Of a DNA stretch of 64,000 nt, positions 44,445 to 56,381 are shown piece after piece. The stretch comes from Protonemura montana. Its lineage: Eukaryota; Arthropoda; Insecta; Plecoptera; Nemouridae. The stretch spans positions 10,193,501-10,257,500 of the forward strand of contig OX387610.1 in the NCBI GenBank assembly GCA_947568835.1, written 5' to 3'. The notes below the pieces were generated by a model. The model ran no database searches. It was not told the origin of the DNA and worked only from the letters and a program-made list of their open reading frames with translations. The translations under genes and the position numbers were made by a program. Numbering within the stretch: position 1 is the first letter of the stretch; the number at the start of each line of letters is the position of its first letter.

Positions 44445-45345
44445 GACTCTGTCTCGGAATGCCCAGTGCATAGGTGATGGCGAGTGTCTGCTCCTTTGCG
44501 TGGAGCGAAACAAGCACCCTGTCATGGAATGCCCATTGCATAGGTGATGGCGAGTGTCTGCTCCTTTGCGTGGAGCGAAACAAGCACCCTGTCACTGTAT
44601 GTCCAGCACAGAGGCGACGGCGAGTGTCCGCTCCTTTGCGTGGAGCGAAACAAGCACCCTGTCATGGAATGTCCAGCACAGAGGCGACGGCGAGTATCCG
44701 CTCCTTTGCGTGGAGCGAAACAAGCACCCTGTCACGGAATGTCCAGCACAGAGGCGACGGCAAGTGTTCGCTCCTTTGCGTGAAGCGAAACAAGCACCCT
44801 GTCACGGAATGTCCAGCACAGAGGCGACGGCGAGTGTCCGCTCCTTTGCGTGGAGCGAAACAAGCACCCTGTCACGGAATGTCCAGCACAGAGGCAACGG
44901 CGAGTGTCCGCTCCTTTGCGTGGAGCGAAACAAGCACCCTGTCACGGAATGTCCAGCACAGAGGCGACGGCGAGTGTCTGCTCCTTTGCGTGGAGCGAAA
45001 CAAGCACCCTGTCACGGAATGTCAAGCACAGAGGCGACGGCGAGTGTCTGCTCCTTTGCGGGGAGCGAAACAAGCACCCTGTCACGGAATATCCAGCACA
45101 GAGGCGACGGCGAGTGTTGCTTCTTTGCGTGAAGCGAAACAAGCACCCTGTCACGGAATGTCCAGCACAGAGGCGACGGCGAGTGTCCGCTCCTTTGCGT
45201 GGAGCGAAACAAGCACCCTGTCACGGAATGTCCAGCACAGAGGCGACGGCGAGTGTCCGCTCCTTTGCGTGGAGTGAAACAAGCACCCTGTCATGGAATG
45301 TCCAGCACAGAGGCGACGGCTAGTGTCCGCTCCATTTTGGGGAGA
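44445..45345 (+). repeat. Tandem array of a 70 bp unit (13 copies)
   Basis: Units begin at 44461 and repeat each 70 bases (gtccagcacagaggcgacgg, cgctcctttgcgtggagcg, aaacaagcaccctgtcacgg) to about 45300, with one single-base deletion near 45117. The array is GC-rich in an AT-rich region and unrelated in sequence to the 38 kb array. It is open in three plus frames only because the period is not a multiple of three and the unit lacks stops; I do not regard it as coding. Confidence 0.93.
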
Positions 45346-45889
45346 GAAATAAGCTTCAGATAAGGAAACTTATCTTGAAAGTAACATGATGACTGCACCA
45401 AGGTAACAAACAAATAGTTAATTCATAAATTGGTGTCCTTTGAGCAGAAAAATTACGCCATGAGTTTTTGTTTTATGCAATTTGTGCCTTTCAATTTCCA
45501 AAGGTGAAAACGTATTCTTTTTTTATTTAAGACGTGGTTGTGTTCTGGGTTTCTTTCTACATAATCACTTAGTAGCTTACCATTTTATTGAGGAAATCAG
45601 AGCTTGTTGTGGCTTGAGAAAAATACCTCAGCTAAACGTTTTGTGGGACCACAACAATACGACAGAAAATTAGCGAGCTATAAAAAAAAACTCACTTTTC
45701 AAACGATAACGTATTACTTCACGGTGATTTCTCTATAGGGTCATGAAATGTGCATACAGATTGTGTTAATTGATGCAATACAACATCAGCAATATACCCT
45801 CATTGCACCCCACAAATTTAAATCACCGAATTTAACATCACTGTAGTATCTTGTAAATTTAGAATTCTCATTGGGTTTACATTATATTT

Positions 45890-46210
45890 TGTCAGAGTTT
45901 TGGCGCTGATGTTAAACCGTCATCGCAAAAATTCAATAACTACTTTACCGACATCAATGGTGAAGACACCGTCATTGAGACTTTAAAATGTTAACAATTT
46001 CTTGCATTTGAAAATGATTCAACGATTGATATACATTTACCGATATTATAAGTAATAATTGGTTATTTGTAGGAGTTTTCTAAATAAGACAACCGCAATA
46101 AACGCCATCGGGTGGCAACTACCGTTACCACTTGTTGCCGGCTGTAAAACGCTTAACATTAGCTCTGTGATTCTGTCCAAAAACGCAAAACCCAAAGATC
46201 TTTCTAACTT
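45890..46210. repeat. Dispersed repeat family, two pieces
   Basis: The forward piece (ttggcgctgatgttaaaccg, tggtgaagacaccgtc) and reversed piece (cgggtggcaactaccgttac, gcttaacattagctctgtga) belong to the same family as 42489. Confidence 0.5.
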
Positions 46211-46650
46211 AACACAAAGAATTCGTCTCAGATTTGTTTTCTAATTGCTGCAAAAATTAGCAATACATTCAAATTATAAACCGAAATTTGGTTGGAACCC
46301 TATTCAAGCGCACAGCAAACTTCCATTAACAATTCGGCGTGAAACACGATTAATTACTTCAATTACTGACGCAGCATTAAAGCAATTGTAATTGCTAATG
46401 ACAGACAGCAACGCTAAGAATCAATCACAATGGAAAGCTGTTTTTTTTTTAACAAGTATCCGTACTCTGCAATTACTTAGATCTGGGTACTGCACTTTCT
46501 ATCAAATTACTCCTGTAACGAAGTAGCAGCGAAGAGAATAAGATTGGATAGGAAATCAAGCTGTGTAAACATGATCACCACTTTCAATAGGCAGTCAATT
46601 ACTCGCGGGATAGTCGTGAAATGGAATTAGTAGATTAGCTTCTGCAAATA

Positions 46651-47137
46651 ACCGTACGGTTTGGCGTGTTGGGAACACGGGGTCTCCTGAGAGCAACACC
46701 GTGCTGAGTCAGGTATTGAATGGGTGACCATCATACACAGGAGAAAGGTAGGAGGGATCAAAGTTAAGCAACACTGTGCTGGGTCACCGTATTGAATGGG
46801 TGACCATCGTACACATAACCAGTTCTGTTCGGAAGAGAGGATAAAGGGATAAAAGTTAGTACAGCAACTTCATTCGCCTTGCTTATCAACCTCTCGACAG
46901 CATGGATTCGTGGAGGAATCCTGTTGTTCGCGTAGTACCGTCTTTCGGAAGGGACGTTAAGCCGGTGGTCCCCTTGGTGCTCTTCGACAGGAGTAGGCTA
47001 CGTGCCGGCACTGGGTTTCCCTCCTCCTTTCTACGCTAGGTTAAGATTATCATATTCTCATTCACTGACGCCATTAGCCCAGTGCCAAAGGGCCCGTTGT
47101 CAAAATAGTGCGTCGTTAAGCTCCAATAATCAATCAA
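46651..47137 (+). mobile_element. 5S-derived SINE, double-headed, nearly full length
   Basis: Two heads (cgtacggtttggcgtgttgg with gaatgggtgaccatcataca; then aaagttaagcaacactgtgc) precede a well-kept body (ctcgacagcatggattcgtg, gggacgttaagccggtggtc, aggctacgtgccggcactgg) and a tail ending gtgcgtcgttaagc. It is the best-preserved complete copy here. The next copy (47382-47805) faces it tail to tail. Confidence 0.9.
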
Positions 47138-47381
47138 GGAAAACAACACATCAACAATAAACCCTTCAAGTTACAGTACGGGTCAATCAGGGTGAGGAAG
47201 TGAATCAAAGAGGAGGAAAGTACGCTGATGTTGGTTTCGATTACTCTTTGGTTAAAAAGTGACGGTGACGCCCTCTTTTCTTGTTACTCAGTGAAATCAA
47301 CAGATCATGAACTGTGAGTACACTATTTGATTCATCAATGACGTGGCAGATAATAGTTTTGTTGTACAATATATCGGTAAA

Positions 47382-47805
47382 TGATTGATTTATTGGCTGT
47401 GTTTAACGACGCAGTGTTTTTGCTACGGACCCCACGTGGTACTTGTCATATGGCATAATGAGTGGGTGATGTTGAGGATGATAATTAACTTTACCTTGTC
47501 TAGAGTAATAGTAAATAGCTAGGATACCAGGTGTTTGCACTAAAGGGACCACTTGTACCTACAAACGTCTCTTCCGAAGGACGGTACAACGAAAACATAA
47601 AGATTTTTTTCAAATCTAGACTTCCCAGAGTCATTAATTCCTCCGATCTCTCTACCGACCAGAAATGGTCATGTGTATGATGGTCACCCATCCAATACTT
47701 GACCCAGCGCAGTGTTGCTTAAGTTCGGTGATCTAACGAGAACCGGTGTTTCCAACACGCCGAACCATTCGGCAGTCATCTCTTCAACACCTGATTCAGC
47801 GCAGT
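47382..47805 (-). mobile_element. 5S-derived SINE, reversed
   Basis: The reverse copy runs from the tail (ttggctgtgtttaacgacgc) through a partly replaced 3' block to the body (cgtctcttccgaaggacggt) and a clean head (ggtcacccatccaatacttg, ttcggtgatctaacgagaac). A second head fragment seems to start at its 5' end (47775-47805). Confidence 0.85.
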
Positions 47806-48414
47806 AAGCATGGGAAAGGTATTTTCATGATTTTCCACATTCCTAAATTTACATACCGTTTGCTGGTTTACGATAGGTTGTCTGTATATTTTTCGAGCTT
47901 CATCCTTTTCGATTTTTTATGGTATTTAATAATCTTTGTTTTTTTTAATAACTTCTTTTGGTTATTTACTCATAAGGTTCATTACTATCTTTGGTTTCAA
48001 AATGTTCCGCACTTTACGATAAAGTGGCTGAATATCCTTGACGAGTTACAGAAATATAGTATGCATCTCTTTTCCTTACATAATTAGAATTATAATTTAA
48101 AATGACAACTAATTTCATCCGAGATCTACATTTACACAAAAGTATGCTCATAACAAGAGTAGAAAACAGCCGAAGGACTTCCTATCAAACCAAAACACAA
48201 CATCACAAAAAAACACAAGGTTAATGTAAAACAACATTGCCGGTAGTCGTGAAATTTACATTCTCGGTTACCAAACTAAGTCAGTGCCAGTCCCACACAC
48301 GCTCTAGTTTGGGTGGACTGTGCCATGTCTCTAAGATATTCATCCTGGGCATGTCAGCCAAAAAAAATTGGTTGGCGCTAGTTACCCTGAATCTGTTGAG
48401 ATAATATTTGCCTT

Positions 48415-48610
48415 TTGTTCCTTCGGAGGGGAGGTGAGGCCTTTGGCTTCTTTGGTGCTCTTCGATGGAGAGGGTTAGGTGTCTACACCGGATATTACCT
48501 CCACAGCTCTAGGCTAGACTCGATTTATAATCATCCTCATAATGATTCATTCAGCAACGCAATTGGGCCAGTGCCGCAAGACCCGTTGCCAAAACAGTGT
48601 GTCTTTAAAA
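48415..48610 (+). mobile_element. 5S-SINE 3' half
   Basis: It starts at the ccttcggaggggaggtga block and runs through ggtgctcttcgatggagagg to cagtgccgcaagacccgttg and ccaaaacagtgtgtc. Head and body start are missing. Confidence 0.7.
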
Positions 48611-49799
48611 AAGGGCAACCACTAAAACCCATTGTCGAAAAATAAATATCCCATGCCCGGTATCGGGCAGTTTATAACAATTCGATAGTAATGGGTGGTG
48701 AAATTAGGTTTCTATAAGCAATATAAAAAAGGTTGAAAGATAAACGATTTGGAAGCAACATTTTGCAGCATCAAATAGGAACAAATTCAATTTTAACAGC
48801 CAAATAGCAAAGCTTATTCTAATTTATTGTAATTTGGCTGGAATTATGGTACTACCATTTACACATTTGGTAGCTACATGATAGTCTCTCACGAAAAGAC
48901 GTAAGAACCTTTATCATGACTAAATAGTACATCAAATTTACATTTTCTTACAAAATCAAATATTTCGCCAACTGTTAATCGGAATAGAAAAACTCGCTTC
49001 TAAAAATGTTCAAATTTATGAATGTCAAGGTCGACAATTAAAAATGAAGCCGAGGAAAATAATTTTCTATCAAACTAAGCCATCGACTGTTACGGCACCA
49101 ACATTTTTGTCGACAACAATAAATAATGTGTGTAATGACACTGTACTCGTTGTATCAGATCAACGCAGTCTCTGGCTTGAAAAGTTGCCAGTACGAGCAA
49201 CACCATAGCGCAATGTCGCGAACAAATGCCAATTTATTGTCGCAATCTTAGGCTAAGTATGCTGTATCTTAGGAGTGAACGTGAGTGAACGTTCAGCAAA
49301 GCGGTGAACGTGAAGGTGTGTTTCTCACTTTGTAGTTTTGGAAAATTATAATTTTCTAAGAGATGCGCTTTTCAATTCGTGCTAAGAATTCCAAAATTCT
49401 TGCTAATTCACTAGTAGGATTTTTTGAAATCGGTCCTCGAAATGCTTACAAGACAAATTTAATGAGAATTTTTTTTTATTTATTTTACCTATTCATGCCG
49501 TACTTTCGAAACTATCCAATTATCAAGTTGAAATCAACTAAAAATGAGATGACCGAAGTTAAATAATTCATAAAATGTCATGTAATTATATTTTCCTTCC
49601 TTATAAATTTCGTTAAAAGAGTAAGTTTCTTTTTCATTTATCAAAATTAATATAATCATCGTCATTTCTTAAACAGAATTAAACAAAAATTACATTTTTC
49701 AAAACCAAAATGACAAAGAAATCGACAAATACATCTGACCCGTCGCAAAAAATCCAATTCAATGTCCAAACCCTGAAACGATCAACACTAAACTAAACT

Positions 49800-50080
49800 G
49801 ACACGTCCAATTGTTAGTAAAATTATTAAAGGTCAACCAGAAGGAACTCCAAACACAGACTTCGGCATCCGGAAGACTCATGTAAGAAGGTAGGTACCAC
49901 CGATACGGTACGCGACCCATACGTCTTGGCACGTCTCGAACTCGGGCCTTCGACAAGCAAGGCCTTTGCCAGCCAAGGGACATGCCAGTGCCACTCAGGA
50001 ATGTTAGAAATGTCTAAATCGTGACGACAATGTGAGTATAACCCGCCGCCATTACCATACAATATTCCAGCTGTGGTCAC
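49800..50080 (-). other. GC-richer patch with overlapping open frames, unknown
   Basis: About 280 bases stand out from the AT-rich flanks and are open in two minus-strand frames (84 and 74 codons; one includes GPSSRRAKTYGSRT). I do not recognise a protein. It could be a fragment of an unlisted repeat or the missing noncoding first exon of Myo15. Confidence 0.25.
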
Positions 50081-50243
50081 TGGCCATTGTGAAATCTATG
50101 ATCTAACGGGGATAGCTGTCTTTTGACTTTTGAGAGCGGCCATTTTGGGTGAAATTGGCCAAAATTCGGCTATTTTAGAGGTTGCTATTTATAGTTGCCA
50201 ATTGTATCAACTTATTATTAAAAATATTTTACCAAATTTAGTC

Positions 50244-50557
50244 ATCGATTGATTGACTAGTTGTGTTTGACGATGTACTGCTTTGACAACTTCTCTAGCA
50301 CCAATTGTACCACCGGCTTAACGTCCCTTCCGAATGACGGCACAAAGCAAAAACAGGATTGGTCCACAAATCCATGCTGACGAGAGGTTGATAAGCAAGG
50401 TGAGTGAATAAGTGCTTACCAGCAATCCTTCTAACTTCTTTTCTTAACAGAACTTGTCATGTAAATGATGGTCACTCATCCAATACCTGACCCAGCGCTG
50501 ATCTGAACTTCGGTGATCTGACAAGTACCGGTGTTTTCAATTAGCCAAACCGTTCGA
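50244..50557 (-). mobile_element. 5S-derived SINE, reversed
   Basis: Reverse copy: tail (attgattgactagttgtgtt), body (ccggcttaacgtcccttccg, ctgacgagaggttgataagc) and head (ccaatacctgacccagcgct, gaacttcggtgatctgacaa). The block with the ctacgtgccgg motif is deleted. Confidence 0.85.
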
Positions 50558-51488
50558 ATCTCTAATTTAGCTAGAGGAGATCAGAGCTCTAAGAAAGTCC
50601 CATCGAAGGTCGCCTTCAATTCAATTTATATCAATTTACTTTTTGTTTGCCTGTCAAACATCTCAAAATATATTAATACAAATTGTAATGCCGTGATATT
50701 AAATGAAAATAAAAGCCAGGCCACGGGATGCGACATCCAATCCACACTAGTATGCACTGGTCGGTCTTCCGTCCTACCGACGAAGAAGGTAACGTTACTT
50801 CTTCGCTGGCTCGGGACATGGGATCACAACTTAGCGGGGATCTTGAGTGCCAAGAAAGTCATGCTAGTATTTTTTTCTTTATGCTGTGATCATTCTATCA
50901 ATCAACCCGCCATATTTACAGCACGCATAATTTTGATTTTATTTTTACAAGTCTCTGCGTAACAGAGTTTTTTTTTCTCATCGTGTGAATTGTAATTCCT
51001 TCGATGGATTCATTATCTCCCATGGAAATTTACTCAAAAAACGGAAATTTTAGTCACGAATTCATCTCACAGGATTCTGCCGTCTGAATAGCCGAAAAAA
51101 AAACGTTAAAACTCGTTCCAAACGCTCCAAATCCCAATTACTCACCCTAATGATTTTCCAAGAGCTTCCGTGCAAATTTTCCACCCATGCTACTCGTGCA
51201 GTACTTATAAGAAATTTGCGTGTTATTTGAAAAAAAAAGGTAGTCTTGCACGAAGACGCAAAATACGTATGTTGAATCGCAGAAAAATCATAACTTCCAA
51301 GGAATTTTGCACGAAACGCAAACGTATATTCACACAGGTGTCAATTACTTGAGATACCACGGTGAAGTCGCCGGTAAATCGTGTAACTGCATTGCAAGGT
51401 GTGATGGCATGCAAGTCAGTTCTGTTATGGAAAACTGTCCCATTTAAACAGTGCTGCCGGATGAAGGCCCTCTATCCGTACAAATATG

Positions 51489-51800
51489 CTTGGAGATGGC
51501 CACTCTCTAGCCACAAAACATGGCGGTCTTTGCTTGGAGATGGCCTCTCTCTGGACTTGCAAACATGGCGTCTTTGCCTAGAGAAGCTATACTTTCTGGC
51601 CTAGCAAACATGGTGGAATTTGCTTGGAGACGGCCACTCTCTAGCCACAAAACATGGCGGCCATGCTTGGAGATGGCCACTCTCTGGACTTGCAAACATG
51701 GCGTCTTTGCCTAGAGAAGCTATACTTTCTTGCCTAGCAAACATTGTGTAGTTTGCTTAGAGATGGCCACTCTCTGACCATTCAGACATACGCATGTTTT
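51489..51800 (+). repeat. Minisatellite, 43-45 bp unit with three-unit higher order
   Basis: Seven units start at about 51489, 51533, 51578, 51623, 51666, 51711 and 51756. Units 1, 2 and 3 resemble 4, 5 and 6 (cacaaaacatggcgg, gacttgcaaacatggcgtct, gagaagctatactttct), a higher-order period of about 133 bp. A reversed tRNA-like B-box (gatcgaaccccggacc) follows at 51847. Confidence 0.85.
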
Positions 51801-52291
51801 GCTTCTGCGTCTCTGTTTCTCGAGTAAAGGCTAGCGGCGGTCAGTGATCGAACCCCGGACCTCTTCGAGTCAAGGCGAACGTGTTTTCAGACTCCCTCGA
51901 CTGGATTCTAACTGTCTGAGTCGTCGCCCGTGTTGGCTTACATGATCAGAAGAGACTTGACCTCGGGGCAAAGGTGACTCAAACCTACGAGGAAAGATTG
52001 CTGGGCACAATTCTGTACGGCTTGTGGTGAAATGAACTCATCATAACGTGTACGGGCAGTGGATGGGCTTGGGAATCTGCAATAGGAATTTGCAGACGCA
52101 ATTTCAGTTGCGTTGTAGATGAGCCAAGAGCCAAGAGATATTTTAATTGGCACTCTTTAGCACATGGTAATTGATAAAAAATTTTGTTTTCAGATAAATG
52201 TCTGCAAAAAAAACATGTCAATCTGTGAACAGTTGGGGTTTGCAAACAAAATTTGAGTGGTTTTGTAGCTATTCTCCTTTCTTCTCAAAGT

Positions 52292-52331
52292 TTTTAAACA
52301 GTGCTTCGTTAAACCATACCTGTCAATCAAT
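52292..52331 (+). repeat. 5S-SINE tail fragment
   Basis: Only aaacagtgcttcgttaaacc and the following caatcaa remain. Confidence 0.5.
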
Positions 52332-53280
52332 ATATCTTTGGACCTTCGATATCCAGACTCTCTCATAACCTTTCGTTTAGATTGTTAAAAACTCTCTTGA
52401 TTTGGTACTTTATAGATGTTGCCATGGAAACCCTAACGTGTCTGCATTTGTTCGTGAGTTGAGAGTTTGCTGAAAAATTCAGGGATTCATAGTTAATAGC
52501 AGGACACAATATTCTGAAAGTTGGATAAAAATCGGAGCATACGTTGGGTAGGTAGAGCCAGAGCGCAAACACACATAAATATCATGTGCATTTTTTGGGG
52601 CTTCTAAAAATGAAGGTTTCGTTCGCTCGCTACGCTCATTAAAAATAATTCTTGGCGACAATATCTCTATTTCTGGTTCAAAAGATAACTGCCAGCCAAA
52701 GACACATCTCTACCCTTGGCTATCTCCGTCAAATTTTGTCCGATTTTATAACCTAGCTGCCCACTATTTAAATGCTTATAGCTAGGATGTGATATTTTTT
52801 TTGATAATGGAAAGGTAACAAAGTTTTTAAATTTGCTTGACATTGATTTTTGGATTTCAGGGTCAAATTTATAGGACCAATAAAAAGCATCCAAAATGTA
52901 CCAAACGCTCAAAATGGTGTAGGTACTAAAAACTCCAACCTGGTGTTAACTAATAAGCAAACGGTTTGCTTCGGGTGCTTGGATAATTCAGCTTAAACTT
53001 TTTGACTTTGTGATATGACTTTTCTCACTAGGAAATGAGACAATAGTAAATGTTTATTGCCTCTTCGTGAATTTGATAAAATAAATGAGCAAGATTGAAA
53101 CGAGATAGGTACTATTTTTCGTAAAGAAAAGTTTTAAGATGGACCAAAACTCAAACGCTGCACCCTAGCCTCGTGTTTTTAATTTTTTAGAACCCACTCT
53201 TCTCGAACTTGAAATCAAAAAAAAAAAAATATAATATTACTGAAAATGTTCTTAAATAGCCTTTTTCGTTCCTAACTTAA

Positions 53281-53552
53281 TGGTCCGAACGGTTTGGCGT
53301 GTTGGAAACACCGGCTCTCATGAGATCACCCAAGTTAAGCAACACTGCGCTGGGTCAGGTATTGGATGGGTGACCATTACACACATGACCAGTTCTGTTC
53401 GGGAGAGAGGTTGAAGGGATGAAAGTTAGTACAGCAACTTCATTCGTCTTGCTTATCAACCTCTCGACAGCATGGATTTGTGGAGGAATCCTGTTGTTCG
53501 AGTTGTACCGTCCTTCGGAAGGGACGTTAAGCCGGTGATCCCTCTGGCGCAT
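53281..53552 (+). mobile_element. 5S-derived SINE, 3'-truncated, well preserved
   Basis: The head (gaacggtttggcgtgttgga, atgagatcacccaagttaag, tattggatgggtgaccatta) and body (gttcgggagagaggttgaag, cttcggaagggacgttaagc) are close to the family consensus. It stops abruptly after gatccctctggcg, so the 3' half is absent. Confidence 0.9.
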
Positions 53553-54577
53553 AGGAAGTTCAATGGTATAGATTCAATTCGTTTGGTAGCCATGAAAATG
53601 CTGAGATCGTCTGACAGAGCTTCTCAATTATGCTATATTGTGTTACCACGAGTAGAGCAAGCAATTTAAAAAATAATTACGCTGCCAATTTTTGAATGAA
53701 CACACAAAAAATGTATCGTGGTAAACGCCTTGATATTCAGCGATGAGCGGTACGATCAAAGCCATCTTACTTTGCCTTTCTTTCTTCTCATCTTTCTCCG
53801 AGACATACTTATGAAGCAACGAGTTGTAAGGTGCGATAACCTACTTCTCAGTTTGATGCAGTTCTTGTGAGATCTCTGTCGATTGAACCTGCATTCAATT
53901 CAATTGATCCTTGGATTAAAAAGTTGAAATTTGTACTCACTCCTATCGCAGGCAATCTATCGCGGTTTTTGTAATTATTGTCAGTAAATTGAGATCAAAG
54001 ATTAAAAATGTATTGATCCACTCTCAGTTCAAGATTGAAATTACACAGAAATTGAAACAATTTGACTTTACGAACAGTTTTGTGACCGCTCTAAAAGCGA
54101 ATCAATTGCTTTTATGTGTATGCACTTCTTCCATTACCGTATAAAATACAAGAATGATTTTATATTTATATTATGTACGCATCTAAGTATTTTGTTGAAT
54201 TAAATTTCCTTTCTTCCTTTTACTTTTTTTTTTCACCAAATTCATATCATTATCGGTATTATCTACATTGATTTACCACTTACAAATAATCTCCAATCAT
54301 TACCGGACATTACTATATTGCCTCTAGTTATAGTGAATCGTAAAGCACTTCACCATTACGCACTCAGTTTATGAATGAAATTCATAGTAAATCGGACAGT
54401 ACTAAACGTTTTATAAAATGACAAGCGCAGCGTAAGCAAATTTTAATTTAAGTTAATTTAAATCTGTATGCATTTTTCAAAAGTGTCCACAATATATCGT
54501 TGAAGTCGATGGTTCAATGCAACATAGGGGGTCATTCACTGAGATGATCAAAAAGGGAAAAATAAGGATGAGAATTA

Positions 54578-54735
54578 GGATGAAATCTTATTTAAATTGC
54601 AAACGCTTGCAATGCGTGGGGTATTTTTATTATTAACAACACTACAACCGTCTCAAAAGTTGATGCCCAAACGCGGACATCAAATGGGTTTGGGCATCAA
54701 TTTTTGAGACGATTGTAGTGTTGTTAATAATAAGG
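54578..54735 (+). repeat. Near-perfect fold-back of the tRNA-SINE tail
   Basis: Arms at 54627-54672 and 54688-54733 are 46 bases each and match at 44 positions by my count, around a 15-base loop. The left flank (gcaaacgcttgcaatgcgtg) is the reversed tail of the 42808 element, so this is two tail copies head to head with the tRNA part lost. Confidence 0.8.
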
Positions 54736-56294
54736 ATGAGAATGGTCTGAGATATAATAATAAAGATGCAGTTGTGTCTCTCTGATGATGACGCTATCCC
54801 ATATCAAAGTTATTTTGAAAAACACCGGCAAACCAAAAAGCTAAGACCTCGTAAATGTCTGACCAGTTTCTTATCAATTCGATCGCCAACTAAGCCTACT
54901 CATAGATAAATTCCTGATCATGACCTTTTGGTCCCCACACATCACTCAAATATCCAACTCATGGATTTCTTGCTTTCTCCTGCGGCCCAAATCGCAGCGA
55001 TTACATGGACCTGTCTGTCTTAATCTTGCGATCGAGGGGTCAACCAGACCGACAGCTAAAATACTTTTGTTGCTATTGTTTCTGCAGATGAAACCAGCCC
55101 AGCAATAGGCGTGCCTCGAATCGGTAAATGCCAAAGATAGTGGAAGAAATGGAAATGGCAGACATGGGTTTGGTTTATAAAGAGAATATTGAGGGCAAAA
55201 CTTAACATAAATTGTATATCAAATGCATGTGAAGATTGTATTTAGGATTTCGGATTTTAGCAGTGGGTGCTTTTGATTGTTGGTGCTGGTGGGATAGATC
55301 ACAGTTGAAATATACGATTACATTTTGTTTATACGAAAGTCAAAATGAATGAAACTGCAAAGTCATGAGATCTACTGCAGCTAAAATGATATTTCTGGCG
55401 ATGATAAGATTTTTATAAAAATAAAACATACACTTTTAGTATGTATATAGGTATGTGGACCAATTCTCAACAGGGAAGTGCAAGACGATTTTAAGAATTT
55501 ATAAAAGTAATGAAGGCATTTTTCATTTGGAGATTTGAAATTCCTGACGAGTTGTCCTAAATACCAGACGAAAAACTGAATGCAAATTCTTAACATTCTT
55601 CAGAGTACAGAAAGCAATCAATCGATTTCCTTCTTAGGAAAGTGTAGTGAACGCCACAACGCAGAATAAAACAGTATTTTGAACGCGTTTGCGTTGGCTA
55701 AGAATTTATGTAAAATAACTCCGTCTTTATTGACCTCGGTCACTACCACACCTCTTTCAAGGCGTGAAACTTATCAATTGACTTATTGTAAGTCATCGTT
55801 TCCTGGTTTTCTTACACCCCTTATCTTTTTTCTGTCAGAATTATCATGATATTTAGTCGTTCTCAGCGTGCATTGAGCTCTCTTGTTTTCAAATGTGACA
55901 GTTCGTAGCATATCAACAACGTCACTGCTACTTACAAAATAAAAAATAAACACGCAACATATTTAAATTGTATGTAGTTATTTAAAGAATCCACATAACG
56001 TCATAATTTAAAAAAAAAAGGTCCCAGTCTATCCTATTGTAAACCAAATAATGAAATACAAAATACTGTCATAAGATCATTCTCTCACCTTTTGCTGTCA
56101 GATTAAGGTTACGCCAATAATAATCCAACCTCTTGAAACACACGAGATTTGCACACAAAAAAAACCCGTCAAACACACAAACGACACCTGCCAACCAAAA
56201 CTCACACGCTTATCACCTAACTGTCACAAAGCAAAACCGAATTCCCGGTACCACGCTACGTTTACCTATTCGCTAATCGCAATTCCTCTTGCAG

Positions 56295-56381
56295 AGCGGA
56301 TCGCTGGCTAGCTTGCCGTCTGCATCAGCAACCAACTGGACTGGCTTTCTCTACAACCACGGCTGCCGACAAAATCCACAG
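56295..56381 (+). other. Candidate orphan exon
   Basis: A strong acceptor (attcctcttgcag) and a good donor (CCACAG|GTAACA) bracket 87 bases that are GC-rich and open in one frame (SGSLASLPSASATNWTGFLY). It lies 1.5 kb upstream of the UBE2O ATG on the same strand. It could be a 5'UTR exon of UBE2O, part of a noncoding RNA, or chance. No family is recognised. Confidence 0.3.

Noticed and set aside
44474..45323. Long overlapping frames in the 70 bp array as protein genes
   Set aside because: All three forward frames are open solely because of the stop-free repeat unit; no splice, start or family evidence supports translation.
38035..45345. CRISPR array
   Set aside because: The tandem arrays have no unique spacers between repeats, and the genome is eukaryotic.
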